DNA of 42,813 bases, taken from a virus. Location: IMG/VR virus record IMGVR_UViG_3300037961_004277, positions 1,217 to 44,029 of that record. One strand, given 5' to 3'. Each line of letters opens with the position of its first letter. The stretch's first letter is position 1. The position numbers and the translations under genes are program-made. Under the pieces are notes generated by a model. The model was not told the origin of the DNA, did no database searches, and worked only from the letters and a program-made list of their open reading frames with translations. This document shows positions 40,296 to 42,813 of the stretch, piece after piece.

Positions 40296-41479
40296 GTATT
40301 CTTCAAGTTAACAATTTGGAAGGTCCCGACTGGGATGATTTTAGAATCAGGATGGAAGGTGATGCACACCTTAACATCAATGGTACTCTTGCTATGGCAA
40401 GTAGTGCTCAATTTTGTTTACCCAGAGGAACAACTGCTGAAAGACCGTCAACTCCAGTAGCAGGAATGATACGGTTCAATGTAACTATCGATAGTGCTGA
40501 ATATTATAATGGTACTGAATGGATTCAAATGCCGTTAGGTGCAACTAATGATGGATCTGATGCAACTAAACCAGCAATATCTGCTAAGAAATTATTTGAC
40601 GATGGTATTGTTACCAGTGGTAAGAGTAAGAGATTTATTACAACATCTGCAGGTGTTAAAGAAGTTTGGTGTGATTTTGATACTCAGGATGCAGATGGTA
40701 ATAGTGGATGGATGTTAGTCGCATCATTTGCAGAGGGTTTTAGATGGGGTGGTGATGGTCAAAATATTATTACTACAGGAAATTATATTAGTCCTGATGG
40801 TGCTGAACATTATAATCCATCTGCTAACTTTTATGATATGCCAATGAATCAGTTTAGAGTTACAGCTAACAACTCTGTAGATACTGCTTTGGGAGCATCT
40901 GCATCTGCTGATTGGTATTACAATTGGAATAATACTATTACATGGAAAGAAGTATGGGGACCAACAGCAGGTAACTTTAGATATTATATGTCTAATGGTA
41001 GTAACCCTAGTGTTCAAAGATCTAGTTTAAGAAAATTTGATAATAGTTATAATATCAAATATGGTTATAACAATCCCAACCATAAGTATAACAATATTAC
41101 TGACTATGGTTATCAGGGATCTAGAGTTGATACTGCAGATTATAGTTATGGTACTGTTGGTAATAGCAGTGCTCCATCTGGAGGACGTTTTGATGTTTGG
41201 GCAGCATTAAGCAATCCTGGTTCACAATTTGAGTGGTATCACGTTGGTAGAAATGCAACTTATACATCTAGATCTAGCGGTGACGTTGATGGTACGTTAG
41301 CAATTCCGATTCAAGGTGCAAACACCGATGTAACTGGACAAGACGTTGATAGTAATATTTCTGCAAAGGTTGGTAACGACGATAATGGAAACTGGGGTGG
41401 TGCTGCAAGTAGTGCTGGAAGTAATGCAGGAAACAATGGCGCAATCACAAATACACCGTTGTGGTGGTGGATTAAGTGA
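40292..41479 (+). CDS. Fibre protein, array member 4, with fibrinogen/intelectin-like C-terminus
   Basis: 395 residues. The shared module is FCLPRGTTAERPSTPVAGMI...AEYYNGTEWIQMP (residues ~42-81). The part from ~115 onwards reads KEVWCDFDTQDADGNSGWML then VASFAEGFRWG, the opening of fibrinogen-related and intelectin lectin domains. The protein ends TPLWWWIK, as intelectin-type domains do. It probably recognises a host glycan. Two such lectin types in neighbouring fibres suggest alternative receptor specificities. Confidence 0.7.
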   Translation: MSILQVNNLEGPDWDDFRIRMEGDAHLNINGTLAMASSAQFCLPRGTTAERPSTPVAGMIRFNVTIDSAEYYNGTEWIQMPLGATNDGSDATKPAISAKKLFDDGIVTSGKSKRFITTSAGVKEVWCDFDTQDADGNSGWMLVASFAEGFRWGGDGQNIITTGNYISPDGAEHYNPSANFYDMPMNQFRVTANNSVDTALGASASADWYYNWNNTITWKEVWGPTAGNFRYYMSNGSNPSVQRSSLRKFDNSYNIKYGYNNPNHKYNNITDYGYQGSRVDTADYSYGTVGNSSAPSGGRFDVWAALSNPGSQFEWYHVGRNATYTSRSSGDVDGTLAIPIQGANTDVTGQDVDSNISAKVGNDDNGNWGGAASSAGSNAGNNGAITNTPLWWWIK

Positions 41480-41485
41480 TAAATA
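41478..41485 (+). promoter_or_regulatory. Late promoter GATAAATA
   Basis: Overlaps the stop of array member 4, 28 bases before array member 5. Confidence 0.7.
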
Positions 41486-41513
41486 CTAAGAGCGTAGTAA
41501 TTATAGGATAACA

Positions 41514-42725
41514 ATGCCTAGATTAAATGTAACTAGTGTTACCGCAAGTGGAAATGTAGAGGCTCTGAAGTCTTTCTCTGCAGGCACTGGTTTTAGGTTG
41601 CCGCAATATACTTCTGGAAATAGACCCGCATCTGCACCTGCTGTAGGTGTTATGATTTATAGATCCGATACTGATATTATTGAAGTATGGGATGGATCTG
41701 CATGGCAAAGTATTGTTAGTGATGCTGAGATTCAATCATATGCAAATGATGCTGGAAGACCTGTATCACCTGAAATTGGTAAATTAGGTTTCAACTTAGA
41801 TACTGGTGCTTTAGAAGTTTATAACGGTATTGATTCAGGAACTAATCAACCTATTTGGTTGACAATGGGTGGTGCTACAGTTGAAGCATCTGGTGGTAAT
41901 AACACATACACCTTTAATGGATACACAATTCACGCATTTACCAGCGATGGAACATTTACTGTCACCAAAGGTGGTGATGTTGAAGTTCTTCTCGTCGGTG
42001 GTGGAGGTTCAGGTGGTAACGACAACGCTGCTGGCGGAGGTGCTGGCGGTCTTGTATTTAAGACTATTGCCGTTACACCTGGTGCTTATCCAATCGATAT
42101 TGGTGGCGGCGGTGGAGTCGTTAGTGGTGAGCAACAGGGTCAAGATGGACAAGCAACGACTGGTTTCGGTCAAACCGCTCTAGGCGGTGGTGGCGGAGGT
42201 GGTGGTGACGGTGGTCAAGATGGAAGACCTGGTGGATCTGGCGGTGGTGCTGCTGGTGAAAACGAACCGAACAATCCTGGTAATGGACAACAACCAAGTT
42301 CTGCATCTGGTGGATTTGGAAATCCTGGCGGACAATGGGGACCTGGTGATGATAATACTGGTGGAGGCGGCGGAGGTGCTGGTGCACCTGGCGGCAATGC
42401 TGGTAGCGGAGCAAATGAAGGTGGAAATGGTGGAGTAGGTAGAGATTATTCTGCTCAGTTTGGTACTACCTATGGTGAAAATGGATATTTCGCTGGTGGT
42501 GGTGCTGGAGCGGTTGGTAACAATGATGGTGCCCCTCCAAGTTCATATGGTAACGGTGGATTAGGTGGTGGTGGAGATCACGGAAAAAATGCTGTTCCTA
42601 CCTATCATGGAGAACCAGGTGCCGCTAATACTGGTGGAGGTGGTGCTGGATCTGCATATTATGGACAGTATGGTCCACCAGGTGCTGGCGGTACTGGTAT
42701 CGTTCTTGTACGTTATCTTGCATAA
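41514..42725 (+). CDS. Fibre protein, array member 5, with polyglycine adhesin-like C-terminus
   Basis: 403 residues. The shared module is FRLPQYTSGNRPASAPAVGV through IIEVWDGSAWQSI (residues ~23-68), and a second related segment lies near residues 80-120. From ~135 onwards comes a glycine-rich domain: FTVTKGGDVEVLLVGGGGSG, many GGGGGG runs and the ending GTGIVLVRYLA. The Gly runs resemble the polyglycine sandwich of gp38-type tail-tip adhesins of T-even phages; the frame strands match the generic phage glycine-rich domain. Probably a host-range determinant with exposed variable loops between Gly helices. Confidence 0.75.
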   Translation: MPRLNVTSVTASGNVEALKSFSAGTGFRLPQYTSGNRPASAPAVGVMIYRSDTDIIEVWDGSAWQSIVSDAEIQSYANDAGRPVSPEIGKLGFNLDTGALEVYNGIDSGTNQPIWLTMGGATVEASGGNNTYTFNGYTIHAFTSDGTFTVTKGGDVEVLLVGGGGSGGNDNAAGGGAGGLVFKTIAVTPGAYPIDIGGGGGVVSGEQQGQDGQATTGFGQTALGGGGGGGGDGGQDGRPGGSGGGAAGENEPNNPGNGQQPSSASGGFGNPGGQWGPGDDNTGGGGGGAGAPGGNAGSGANEGGNGGVGRDYSAQFGTTYGENGYFAGGGAGAVGNNDGAPPSSYGNGGLGGGGDHGKNAVPTYHGEPGAANTGGGGAGSAYYGQYGPPGAGGTGIVLVRYLA

Positions 42726-42731
42726 TAAATA
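42724..42731 (+). promoter_or_regulatory. Late promoter AATAAATA
   Basis: Overlaps the stop of array member 5 and precedes the last, partial gene by 22 bases. Confidence 0.7.
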
Positions 42732-42753
42732 CAAAGAAGGGATTATCTGATCT

Positions 42754-42813
42754 ATGTCTAACTTAAACACAGTAAATGTTAAAGCAGGGATTATCACTGC
42801 TAGTGGTCTAGTT
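42754..42813 (+). CDS. Start of another fibre-like gene (partial)
   Basis: 20 residues before the window ends, MSNLNTVNVKAGIITASGLV, in the style of the other short fibre genes (short polar start, alternating hydrophobic residues). A late promoter lies directly upstream, so the fibre block continues beyond the window. Confidence 0.6.
   Translation, partial: MSNLNTVNVKAGIITASGLV

Noticed and set aside
41990-42460. GGT/GGA-rich stretch that looks like a DNA repeat array
   Set aside because: The glycine codons vary irregularly and the frame is fully open, so it is a low-complexity protein domain rather than a minisatellite or CRISPR array.

Overview
The window is a stretch of a T4-like cyanophage (a marine cyanomyovirus infecting Synechococcus or Prochlorococcus). 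The evidence is a T4-type replication and virion gene set (33, 59, 32, 53, 48, 4, 54, 26, 27, 5) mixed with cyanophage auxiliary genes (psbD, phoH, thyX, cp12, cpeT). Genes are packed with ATGA/TAATG overlaps, and there are many ATAAATA late-promoter boxes. All calls come from reading the sequence and from memory of the families; no search was run.

Layout. 1-189 is the 3' end of psbD, closed by a terminator. 257-4154 is a late-promoter block: a basic protein with a T4-like capsid-targeting N-terminus, small ORFs and an 828-residue modular virion protein. 4173-4727 is a self-contained unit for a small secreted outer-membrane-like protein, with its own sigma70 promoter, dyad sites, structured leader and terminator. 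4749-11788 is the early/middle metabolism and replication block: glutaredoxin, small conserved genes, thyX, phoH, a PD-(D/E)XK exonuclease, 33, 59, a DUF1825-like gene, 32 and two small envelope-type genes. 11866-13748 is on the minus strand (53, 48), with face-to-face late promoters against gene 4. 13785-22990 is a baseplate/hub and tail-assembly block: 4, 54, 26 with a likely -1 frameshift extension, two paralogous tape-measure/hub proteins (the second with two peptidoglycan-hydrolase domains), and 27.

22987-31424 is an accessory region around gene 5: cp12, cpeT, three tRNAs (Val-UAC, Leu-UAA, Thr-UGU), a secreted HEGWH metalloprotease-like protein, four cupin/2OG-Fe(II) oxygenase-like genes and small ORFs. 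31425-42813 encodes large virion/fibre proteins. It ends with five consecutive fibre genes that share a short N-terminal module and carry different C-termini (discoidin-like, fibrinogen/intelectin-like, polyglycine adhesin-like).

How it works together. Sigma70-like promoters (4198, 10128, 22987, 28285) sit in front of host-interaction, replication and metabolic genes. ATAAATA boxes sit in front of virion genes, and gp33, encoded here, should serve those boxes. Points most worth a second look: the -1 frameshift signal in gene 26, all three tRNAs overlapping the stop codon of the preceding gene, the capsid-targeted basic protein, the transfer of tail peptidoglycan hydrolysis from gp5 to a tape-measure paralogue, and the fibre array.
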